Shown here: positions 54,799 to 64,000 of the stretch, one piece after another
How the letters are laid out: each line of letters opens with the position of its first letter
Numbering within the stretch: position 1 is the stretch's first letter
NCBI GenBank assembly: GCA_013339765.2
Contig: CM023454.1
Span: 38,956,950-39,020,949 of the forward strand
Reading direction: 5' to 3'
Length of the DNA: 64,000 bases
Source of the DNA: Haemaphysalis longicornis
Lineage: Eukaryota; Arthropoda; Arachnida; Ixodida; Ixodidae
The notes under the pieces: model-generated
What the model saw: only the letters and a program-made list of their open reading frames with translations
What the model was told of the DNA's origin: nothing
The model's database searches: none
Translations under genes and position numbers: made by a program

Positions 54799-54837
<39 letters not shown>
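54799..54837. repeat. (TA)n microsatellite
   Basis: About 19 uninterrupted TA units. Confidence 0.95.
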
Positions 54838-54839
<2 letters not shown>

Positions 54840-54840
<1 letters not shown>

Positions 54841-57790
54841 TTTAAAAGAAGTAAGAGGAGTATGAACGCGTATTCTTGTGCTCGTTTCATATGCTATCAT
54901 CGTCTATTTCAGCTAAAATATAAGTGTTCCAAATGGAACAACTACTGTATTAAAGAAGGTGGGCCGAATGTGCGCCAAAGAGAACAACTACAGCATTATT
55001 CGGGAGACATAGAACATTGCTCATAGTGACATAGTGACCTTTGGTCAGAAACAGACTAAGCATTTTTTATTCTCATCATTCAATCATCGCTCACCGTTTT
55101 ATGAATCCCGCTAAAGGGGAACGCAGGCGTAGAAACGGCAGAAATTTATGCTGCCTACAACTGTTACCCAAGAATGGAGGGCGGTCGTAGAGTAATAGTT
55201 CCGTAATTTACAGGCAAATCCTAATGGCCACGACAAATGGCGGGGGGAATAATGGCCAGGTGAAAAAAATGCTGGATTGGAGTGATTGTTCAGTGGTTCG
55301 AGAAGGATCAAGGGATGCGTATTAAGCAAAACACATATTAAAATGTTAGTCCTATTCATTGAATATGATTAGAAATAAAGGAACCCGCACCAAAGTTAGA
55401 CATTTTGTTGTCATGAGCTGTTTTGGTGATGCGGTTTCACGACCTATTTAGAGTTCATGCTTGTTGCAGAAATTTGAAATGGCGACAGCAAAGGCCCACT
55501 GGAAGACAGGTAGCAGCACGCCGGTGCATGTAGAGAATAGCAAATATGGATTCATACCTATCGCTACCTCGAGATCGTACACACACTGAAAAACTTTAAA
55601 TAAGAGAATATTGCAGTAAACAGGTCATTAGTCATCTTGCTCACCAATACTATTCTTACATTTGCTTCCAGATATAGAAATAATAGTGAATGGGTGAGGA
55701 GAACAAATACGTCAGGGCAAAACGTGATTACGCGCAATGCTTCTCTCAGAACTAGTTACTGCCAGTGTTACGCTCTCTTCCGTGCTTGCACGCTCCATAC
55801 ACTCCCCGAGGACATTCGCCCGACGACGTACTTCGACTGGGTGCTACCGTTAACACGAAACATCACTACGCTCACTTTGTTATGGACCGATCTTGCCGCG
55901 TTTGTCTATGCCGACGAGGGTCCAAGAGGCGTATTGGGTACCTACCACAGACACTCCTACCATCCCACCCGCCCTCCCTGACGATCAACCACCCTCACAG
56001 GCCAGCACTGATGCAGACAGCAAGAGTGCTCTCTCACAGGCCTCAAATAAAGCACGTCTTTCTCTCTCTCTCTCTCAGAACTAGTGAAAATACACAGTGT
56101 ACAATACTATGATCAGCCGGTTGAATATGATAACTTTGCATGTTGCACATACTCGGTTAGGAGCCGGAAATCGCCTAAGCAACTTCTGCACACAATCTGT
56201 GTTTGAAGATTGCCTCCTCCCGAGAGAAGACAAAAAAGAATTTAAAATTCCAACTCAATTCGAGGCTCCTTGAGAGTGTCAAGTGGCTGCCACTGGTTTG
56301 TTTAAATCACAGGAAATGATTTATTCCATTCGCTCTGCTCACAACCACGATCCAGCACTGTTCTGAGTGCTGCGATCATGGTTGTGAGTCTGCGAATAAT
56401 AGCTGGCGTTCGTTGGAACTCGTTGGGATCGGATGACCAGGTATAGGGGTATCTAGCAACGAATGAAGGAGAGTCAACCGCAGGGGGTATCGTTACGCCG
56501 AGTTTCAGTTACATAACATAAGTGCAACTGGTGTGCTGTTATAACAAACCACGAACATCTCGGCGAGGTAAAAAAATCTGAAGGTCTATATCCCGACAGT
56601 ATATCTACTAGACGTCCCAAGTATATGCAATTTCGCATCAAAAACTTACGATGTTAAGAAGACGTTGGTGGTACCTTATTTCGGGATGTTTTTAAAACCA
56701 TGTTAAAAACATACGCTAGATGTTGCTAGTACTTTCTTTGCCGAAGCTACTAAGATATTACTAGTTAACGCACTTTACACGTTGCTGACATTTTAGTTTT
56801 AAAAGCGGACCTCTTCTTGCTAGCCGCAAGGTGTGCGGCCAGCAAGGCGTGCGAGCAATGTGTGTGGCTTCATCAGCAAACTCCGGCTCATATTTACTCC
56901 TGCCGTTTCCCGCGCACATGAGCGCGCGAAGCATGGGTAGCGGCAGGCCTCCCCCAGGCTTGTGGCAGGCGCTCGCAAAAACTACAAAGAAATAGTTCAC
57001 TTTCGTCCGCGCCTCGATGGGTAGCACAAGACAGCTGACGCTACATGCGCCCACGTCCTGAAGAGGTTGCCAGTGGTTCTATGCGTGATGACGAATTGGT
57101 CTTTGGAAGAAATGTTACAGCATCCGAAAAATCTGATCCGGGTCCGCAAGTCATTCATAGACGAAGACGACGTTACAGAAGGATATGACGATGTCTACCA
57201 CCAACACAGTGAAAGCCACGACGGAGCATGTCAATAAACGAGTTCACACTTATTGCAATGAGCGCTGGTGTGCCCTTCAGTTCTTACGTAGAACGCAATC
57301 CTCCAGCGCACGTATTGTTTAAGCATTACGTAACCTATTGCAAGCTTCAAATTTTTTTCAGCTTCGAACAGGATCATCGTAGTTACTTTTTTTTTTAGCA
57401 ATTTCTGCTATACTTATTTTCAAGAGTGTGAGGACGCATTTGATTAAGTAATCAACATCCTCTGCTAGAACCACTAAGTGACCAGCGAATAGAGGAACCC
57501 AGAAAAATATTTTTGGACGACTCGGAGGTGAGCCTCCCTATGTGAGGACGATGTGGCGGCAACGCAGTACACGCGGCGCGAAAGCAGTATGTGGAGATGG
57601 CCCGTTAGTGTGGTTGTATCGACAAAGGAGGTGTGGCAAGACATACGAGAAAATGACGTGGGCCTGGGGAATTGCTGAGAAACGAGGATGGGTGAGACCA
57701 GGTTGGAGCAAGAGCAGATTCGGGTAGCGCAACGTTTAGCCAGAAGAGTCGACAATCGTCGTGTTTTAGGGACACAAGCCATACAAGGGT
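54840..57790. other. no recognisable gene
   Basis: Non-coding DNA. A block at about 55,750-56,090 is more GC-rich and ends with an AATAAA (about 56,046) and a CT run (56,061-56,079), so it may be a decayed solo LTR without a visible partner. A short hairpin lies at 56,338-56,388. Open frames near 56.8-57.8 kb are unrecognised. Confidence 0.4.
56338..56388. repeat. 51-bp near-perfect hairpin
   Basis: The arm ctcacaaccacgatccagcac pairs with gtgctgcgatcatggttgtgag with about three mismatches and a loop of only a few bases. No surrounding element is recognised. Confidence 0.7.
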
Positions 57791-57799
57791 CTACCGCGT

Positions 57800-58320
57800 G
57801 CCTTCGCTACCTGGGGCCGAAGCGCGACTTTTGACTCGTGGATTCGGGCAGCGTTGGCGTTCTCTACCCCTGGAACACCACCTGCCTGCTTCCCGCCATA
57901 GAGCGGCAGTGGCCGGATGCCTCCTGCTCCCTGCTACCGGGCGCCCGAACGTCAGTAGGTGCCGAATTTACATTTTCCTACGAAGACCATGGTGCGTCTT
58001 TCTAGTCGCCGTTGCGTACGCCCTACGCCGTCATGGTAGGCCCGCAATGCCTTACATCGCATCGTCGCTGGAAACCACGACACCCAGCGGACAGCACCTC
58101 ATCACGGCAAACCCTAGCTGGGGATATCTAGAGGTACTTTCTTAGGACTGGTAGTTATCACTGTCATGTATATTTGGCGGAACTTTGTTGTGCCATTTGC
58201 TGACCTGTTGAACTAACTCTGTCCTTTGCTGTGCGTTTGTTTAAATACACACGTCTCTTTATGCCGTTACCAAGCTTCTTGTCTAGTTATTTGCCCTTCG
58301 GAAAGTACGAGTCACCATGA
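57800..58320 (+). repeat. possible LTR of a + strand Ty3 remnant
   Basis: A GC-rich block followed by a T-rich R/U5-like stretch with a degenerate poly(A) signal (tttaaatacacac near 58,240). It ends just upstream of gag-like sequence. No partner LTR is visible, so this rests on position and composition only. Confidence 0.3.
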
Positions 58321-58433
58321 ACACCTGAAAAGAACATGCGGGGGTTTTCCGTAAGGCGTTCGCTTAACGGCAGGACTAGGGAGTTTGGCAATCGCAAGGT
58401 TATGGCCCGCAAGGTTTCTTACATGGGTGCACA

Positions 58434-58718
58434 ATGAAGGTGCAAGGTTTAATCGCCGCGGAGGAGCCTATCGGCTTGCCTGATGTAGAGTTAACGGCGT
58501 GGGTGAACGATGCTCTCGCCAAGGCGCGATATGAAAGAGCAGCGCAGTGCGAGGGTACTCGAATGCGACTCTATCAGGAAGAAAAGAACCGGCAGCTGCG
58601 ACTCAGGTTGACAGAGGTTTGGAAGTGCAGGTTCCCCGGAACAACTTTTAATGATCGGAGCCCGCGAAAGGAACCGGTTTATTGTGAATACGAGGAACTT
58701 CATCCTGGTCTTCAATGA
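58434..58718 (+). pseudogene. Ty3 gag-like N-terminal fragment
   Basis: A 94-codon frame with GLPDVELTAWVNDALAKARY, then EGTRMRLYQEEKNRQLRLRL. This resembles the start of gag in some tick Ty3 elements, with a short N-terminal domain and then a charged coiled-coil rich in Glu, Lys, Arg and Gln. No knuckle or protease follows; the next 450 bases are unrecognised. Confidence 0.4.
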
Positions 58719-59359
58719 AGCCCGCTGTGATTTGAATGCTGACCGTAGATATTTTGAGTGAAACTAGTCAATTGAGACTCTGCTTAGCAGGCGAGGCCCT
58801 AATTTAAACTATTAGGTCTACTACATCCAGAGGGCTACATGGACTACAATAAGACAATACTAGCCTTATTGCAATCCTTCCGTTTAATAGTTGAAAGATG
58901 TCATAAGAGCTTCCAGCAGAAAAACATGCAAGGTGGGTAAACGGGTAAACAATTTACTATGCGTCTAGAGCGTCTTTTTGGCCGCAGGGTGTGTAAGCAT
59001 ACGATGGAGTACGGACTTGATTGTCGGCGGGCATATAGTTACTGCCATGCACGTTAACAGTTTTCATTTGAGAATGAGACTGTATAAAACTTTCGAAGGT
59101 GACAGAAGCGACTAAGCATTTCCTCAAAGCTCCACATCAATAAAATTTCTTTTGTTTACAGGACAGCAGGACTCTGGGTCGTCAAAGGAGGAGCGAAACA
59201 TAATGAACGGAGCTAGAACCACGCCCTGCTTCGTATGAGGCAAAACGGAGCACAAAGCTCCAGTGCGCCGTTCGAGGTCCATGCAACCGTACTGTTCTGG
59301 ATGCCGGGGACCGTCATGACGTGAAGTCTTCCCTGAACCAGCTCACGTAAACAGGCCAT

Positions 59360-60430
59360 ATCTTGTTGTCTGTCACCGACAAATTGCAAATGTGTCTCTG
59401 TAGGCGCCAGGGCCAATATCCCTCCTGGTGGTCATCCCTATTCCTCAGTGAGCGAGAGACAACCGCTACCAGCCTAGAACAGAAGGGGAATGCCAAGCTG
59501 CTTCGACTTTCTGTGTTGGAAGGAAATATATTTGAAAAGGGAGTTTCTTTTTCGCGGGACACCGGATGTAATACTCTGGTTTTTCGTTGGTCGCTCGTTA
59601 ATAATTTAGTGAAGAGAGTGACTAAACCTACGCCACTTCTAGCAAATCGGGAGCTCGTCGAGGTCAAAAACATAATTGTGGAGGTTGTATTGCCCTATTT
59701 ATCAGGAAAGGCAATTGCGCGCTGTTCAAAACCCCAATTTATGATGGCATGGTAGGGAGTACTCGTAAAGCACGCGATGCCACACACCCTGATCCCGCGT
59801 GGGAAAAAAGCAGCACTTATTTCAGCCGCAAAGACAAGTGGTGACTTGGCTGCCATACCGTCCACCCAAGCCGCCATGGGGATGATAAGACCAACGACCG
59901 GCGGAAAAAGCCCAACAAGGAACTGGAACATCATTCCCATTATTCCGCAGATTGAACAAAAAAAGACAAAACCCTTTCAATATGCTGGGAGCAGGCTGGA
60001 AAGTCCGCAGCCGACAAACTAGCGGGGGTTGACACGTTTTCTGTCCAAAGCAGACTCCTGTGGAGGCAGTACAAAGTGCTATGAGACAAGGTGCTTCAAC
60101 AGGTCTTAGTCCCGAAGAAGCTTCGTTCTGAAACACATGCATTTGCGCAGGAGAATTCAATGTCTGCACACATGGGCGGTCGGGCGCCTTCTGGAAGCCT
60201 TTTATTGGCCCGGAGTAGAAGCACATGTGCAAAGGAATCTCCGATCATGCGACGCTTGCCAAATGATATTTACAAAGGGATGGATCCCGGAAATACCACT
60301 TCGGCGCATTCCGTTGATCTAAACACCATTTCACCGGGTACTGGTTCATATCATTGGTACCATATCGCCAAATTCATCAAAGGGAAACCGACCTTTGGCA
60401 ATGCAAGAAGGAGTTTCGAGAACTAATACC
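59360..60430 (+). pseudogene. Ty3 integrase N-terminal (HHCC) remnant
   Basis: After a weak linker (59.4-59.6 kb) and an unrecognised stretch, the zinc-binding domain appears: SRLLWRQYKVL, VLVPKKLRSETHAFAQENSM and SAHMGG (the His pair). A +1 shift then gives LLEAFYWPGVEAHVQRNLRS and CDACQ (the Cys pair) at 60,180-60,285, then PLRRIPLI. A few codons of the core follow before the sequence stops at about 60,430, where a minus-strand RNase H begins. This is integrase from the same general class of element. Confidence 0.6.
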
Positions 60431-60437
60431 CCTTTAT

Positions 60438-60690
60438 CTAGCAGTGTTTCTGCTTCCTGGAAAGATGACGCGGGCAAGCATGAGAGGCGTCCGCTGCTTG
60501 ATTTTGCAAGCCATTGCGATACTCGACTGTATATTGTTGTACGGTAACAGGCGTTCTGCATGTTACGCTACTCGCAAGGGGTGCCTTCCTGCCCCATGGA
60601 GTTGAAAGCAACGCCATCAAGGCTTCGTGATCAGTGAGCAATATGAAGTGGACTCCCCACAGACACACATGCCACCGCTCGCACACCCAA
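60438..60690 (-). pseudogene. Ty3 RNase H C-terminal remnant
   Basis: An open frame of 82 codons: LWGVHFILLTDHEALMALLS (the TDH Asp is a catalytic position), then TVQQYTVEYRNGLQNQAADA, the end of the RNase H fold just before the ADALSR site. The first half of RNase H (DAS and Glu strands) lies in a poorly kept segment to the right. Confidence 0.7.
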
Positions 60691-60715
60691 ACACATGCAA
60701 GCGCTTTCTGTTCGC

Positions 60716-61640
60716 CTACCTAATATTTCGTCTCAGCTGCCGCAAGAACCCGAGACGCCAAAGCGACACTGTCCAGTTTATGTCCGTCCACCGGCTGTTG
60801 GACCCCTCCAAGCCTGCACAGTGATACGTCAGTGAACACAAAAAACTTGTAGAGCTGCATCGAACATTCTCAGTATAGTGCCAGGTGCCAGCGTGTCCTT
60901 TTCTTAGCAGAACACGCATTATTTCAGCTGTGTCATCAATGTTAGGAATAAGCCTAGCACAATATTCCAGCAATCTCAGAAAGCAACGAAGAGTAGCTTG
61001 GTCAGTGGGCACTAGAGTGTCTGGAATGGAAGCATCCTTTTCCCTCAAGGGCACAAACCATTTGCGGGTAACCTGTGGCCCCAAAACGGAAGCTCTGGCG
61101 TATCGATGACGATTTTTGTGTTAAGCTTGAGTCCTGCTCTATAATGCGGTCCGCACTGCGGTAAGAGTCGTCATGTGCTGCTCTCTGCCCCTCCCGAAAA
61201 CAATGATGTCATCTCTATTAAACAGTACGCCGCTAAAACACTGCGGAATTTACAAAATCATACTTGGAAAGGCAGATGGTGCTAAAACGATCCGAAAACC
61301 TACGCGTTTCAATCAAAAAAGGCTATCTTTTGTTCTAAATGCCGTTAAATATCGGCTCTCGGGGTGAATCATGACCTGATTGTGAGCGGATGCGATGTCA
61401 AGCTTGTAAAAGTGTGTTGCATTCAGTAGACTATACGATAGCTCTTTTGTATCAAGGAGGGGAAGCTATCTGCGATGACGGCTTTGTTTTCCAGTCCAAG
61501 ATATAAACATAGGCGGATATCTCCATCCTTCTTTTCAACCACGATAATAGAGGAAACCTATACCGATGTCTCCACTTTATGTATCAAGTCTAATATGTCA
61601 AAACAGTGGAATTTATTTCTGAGACTCTTCAAATTATTTT
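60716..61640 (-). pseudogene. Ty3 reverse transcriptase remnant
   Basis: Blocks from right to left: LLNATHFYKLDIASAHNQVM (with the first catalytic Asp), HPESRYLTAFRTKDSLF, a LAPSAFPSM-like block, and GVLFNRDDIIVFG, where the YLDD box reads NRDD with both Asp residues kept. HMTTLTAVRTAL follows, then QVTRKWFVPL and LRCFLRLLEYCARLIPNIDD of the thumb. Stops and frameshifts occur between blocks. Confidence 0.7.
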
Positions 61641-61674
61641 AATGCAAGGTGAATGCGCTGCTCCGCCTCTTCCT

Positions 61675-62061
61675 TTACACAGGAGCGCTCCGCTCGAGCT
61701 CTAGTACGCAACGCTGTCGTTTCATGGCACTGTAGTGACGCGGCATCATTCTGCAGCCGGAACGCCTTGAGTGCATCAGCACCCAGAAGCGACGCGCCAT
61801 GTTGAATGAAATAAAAAGAAGAGCTGTGGTGCGTTTATCGTACATGACATGTTCAAAAAAGCAGCCACACACCGGCGTTGGTTTCTTCGGATACTTAACT
61901 AGTCTAATTCGAGGAGTCGAAAGCTCCTTTTCTAAAAAATTCTGGCCGAAGAGGTCATGCATCAAAATTGAAACGGATGACACTGAATCTACAATGAACG
62001 TTATATTCCTTCGACCAACTACTGCTGATACGTAACATAAAGGAATAGTGGATGTCGTCAC
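61675..62061 (-). pseudogene. Ty3 aspartic protease remnant
   Basis: ITFIVDSVSSVSILMHDLF carries the active-site loop, with DSV in place of D(T/S)G. It is followed by KPTPVCGCFFEHVMYDKRTT and an FWVLMH segment standing for the LLG(L/I)D strand. The frame stays open for 128 codons. Immediately upstream, in another frame, a Cys-rich TAKTCGMIGHLYLVC segment matches the second gag zinc knuckle. Confidence 0.6.
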
Positions 62062-62149
62062 AACCAGAATGCTCAGTAATTCTTCAGTTCGCGAATTTTC
62101 ACTGTCCCTTTCACGAATTGGAGTGGCACCTCAGTTGCATACCAAGTAC

Positions 62150-63060
62150 AAATGGCCTATCATACCGCATGTTTTTGCGGTGCAGCGGAACGAAGGAGTG
62201 TTGCCCCGATATGAGCTGCAGCAGTAACAATGTGCCTCTTGGCAGCGTGAACACTTCGAGGGGCCGTAGAAGTAAGATGCGGGTGGCAGAGTGTTTTTGC
62301 GGGCATTTATTTTCGGACCATGGACATTGGGAAATTCTTGGAGATCGTTGGTAGGCTTTTCAAACTACGTAGCTATTTATACGGCTCGAACGAACGAGAC
62401 AGAAGAACATTCAAGAAGCGACTGGTTGCGCAAGTTACAAGATGACACTCCCGAAACAAACTGGTGACGCTGGGAATCTTCCTGATAAGAAAAAAACCAC
62501 GTAGCAGAAATCGAAAACAACCAGTGCAAGGCAGACGAGGACGAGAAAGGTGACAGACACAGCACGGCTGCTTTTTGCGTAGGTGGATTTCTATCACCAT
62601 GAAAAAATACCAACTCGCCCAGCTTACCATCTTGGTACGTAGCAGAAAGCTCCAGTAATGCGGTAAAGCACTGATTGATTGCTTTACCGACTTGGTGCAC
62701 GCGCCTACCCGTTCGGCCACAACTCCCCGTTCGACAACAACATTGGTGTATACGTGAAGTGTGCATGACGGGCTGCGACACCGAAATCGTACCAGGACAC
62801 CTCGTGCTTTGTCTCAGTAAAGTCCTTGCTAGCGTCCGATATTTTATCAGTAGTTGTCTCACTGGGCTTAGCGTTTGCCGAAGATGTAAGCGGCAGAGTG
62901 AAATATGCGCTGACCTTCGACACTGAGGCTGTGAAGTAGGAGAGCCTCACAACTCTCCCGCGCACCGTCCGAGGCATCAGATGCGAGCAGAAAATTCTTG
63001 AACTATCGGAACCACTGCGGCGCGGCAACAGGAAGACCAGGAGTACGCAGGAACGAGAGT
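62150..63060 (-). pseudogene. Ty3 gag remnant of element 3
   Basis: Near 63,000 the shifted frames give FKNFLLASDASDGARE and a LLLHSLSVEGQRIF block, then TLPLTSSANAKPSETTTDKI, matching the gag helices of Ty3 elements. The middle part is decayed. Knuckle-like Cys/His sequence follows near 62.2 kb. Confidence 0.45.
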
Positions 63061-63074
63061 TCCTGCGTACCCCC

Positions 63075-64000
63075 TACTATCAGAGCAGCCTCGTCGCAAA
63101 TGCAGCGGGGTGTGTGCCGCCAATAAATGAATGACTAGAAAACTTCAGTACACATCGGAACAAAACTTGCGTACCCTTCTACACGTAAGCAACACGTGTG
63201 CCACCGGCGGTAGTGATCGCGGTACCGAAAACAAACCTGCAACACAATCCTCTAGAATGTCGATTGGACCAAACTACAACAACCCCCATTAACACTCCGC
63301 AAAATTCTGTACTGTTCAACGTGCGAGAAATCGTGAAAAAAAGATAAAAGGGAAACTGAAGCTCTGCTTTATTGGAGCTTTATAACAACCGTATACCTCT
63401 GGGCTAGTTCTTGCGAAGAAACCAGACACCACCAATCGAGTTTGGATAGATTTCTGCTGCATGATCGACATCATGGTGGCAGATGGCGAAAGTATCCCAA
63501 GGGCAGACATGATATTTGCGGAGCCTAGGATAAAGACTTTCTTTTGAAAGGTCGACATAATCAAGCGAAACTGGCAGGTGACTTTGGACGAAGATTTACG
63601 ATAAAGGACCGCATTCTCTATGCATTGTGGGCACTACCAGTTTAAGTTAATCCTTTTCAAAATCAAAACATCTTGGGCGGTGTTCATAGTTCTCATAAGA
63701 GTGTTATTACAGGGCATGATGGATGTCGTTCATTACGTCAATGTGATGCTCGTCCCCACGGATAAATACGAACAGCATCTCTCGACTCTCCGGCGACGGC
63801 CGCTAGGGGGCAAGCGGGAGCGAACTGCTGTCACGTCGGCTCCGTAAAATGTCATTTTCTCTAGAGGAACAACCCAAATTTTGGCTTGAAAGTGAGTGCT
63901 GTGTTTGCGGAACTCCTAGAGACTCTGTGGATACAAAATTCAAGCCGTGAGTGGACTTTCTGAGACTTTTTCGCACCCTTTTTGGTTTGTCCATGCCTCA
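63075..64000. other. no recognisable gene
   Basis: Non-coding right edge of the window. It may include 5' untranslated or LTR sequence of the minus-strand Ty3 element, but no partner repeat is inside the window. Confidence 0.4.

Larger units (their letters stand above)
60438..63060 (-). mobile_element. Ty3/gypsy retrotransposon 3 (gag-PR-RT-RNase H) ending at an inverted junction
   Basis: On the minus strand, gag (63.0-62.2 kb), a zinc knuckle, protease, RT and RNase H follow in Ty3 order, all with stops or shifts. Directly beyond RNase H the strand of homology flips to a + strand integrase fragment (59.36-60.43 kb). No LTR was found at either end. Confidence 0.65.

Noticed and set aside
59695..59940. 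Hydrophobic minus-strand frame resembling a membrane protein
   Set aside because: It lies opposite the + strand Ty3 integrase region, lacks a sensible start and has no neighbours supporting a membrane protein gene.

Overview
This is eukaryotic DNA made almost entirely of repeats. I find no intact protein-coding gene, no rRNA and no tRNA gene. The mix of degenerate Ty3/gypsy and BEL/Pao LTR retrotransposons, I-clade and CR1/L2-type LINEs, a Penelope-type GIY-YIG fragment, a pogo/Tigger transposon and two copies of a tRNA-derived SINE resembling the tick Ruka type suggests an ixodid tick or close chelicerate. That assignment is inference from family resemblance; no search was run. Every coding region recognised here carries stops, frameshifts or deletions.

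Layout. 0-4.8 kb: a GIY-YIG remnant between inverted arms, a + strand BEL/Pao PR-RT relic and a Ty3 RNase H scrap. 4.85-13.56 kb: an I-clade LINE on the minus strand (ORF1, endonuclease, RT, RNase H), interrupted by a CR1 LINE, a CR1/L2 3' fragment and a block holding a long hairpin. 16.06-20.21 kb: a Ty3 element with paired LTRs and an AATAT target duplication. 20.64-26.3 kb: a second Ty3 element whose gag is split by an antisense BEL/Pao element (21,294-25,398, 183-bp LTRs, perfect ATGAG duplication). Inside that BEL element, where RT, RNase H and most of integrase should be, lies an intronless piece of the host transcription factor gene RTF1. 26.3-35.2 kb: AT-rich DNA with a SINE and a LINE tail.

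35.2-52.9 kb: two diverged inverted copies of an unidentified repeat of about 3.5 kb flank an 8.2-kb spacer. Later insertions sit in only one arm each: a probable solo LTR in arm 1, and a Tigger and a SINE in arm 2. The other arm serves as the empty site. 53.0-54.6 kb: a CR1/L2 LINE RT relic with its 3' tail. 57.8-63.1 kb: Ty3 remnants meeting head to head, with LTR/gag/integrase on + and gag-PR-RT-RNase H on -.

No genes here act as a pathway; the interest is in the nesting order and in the captured RTF1 sequence. Most edges are good to about 10-30 bases. The LTR and target-duplication coordinates for the BEL element, the first Ty3 element and the Tigger are base-level hand readings.
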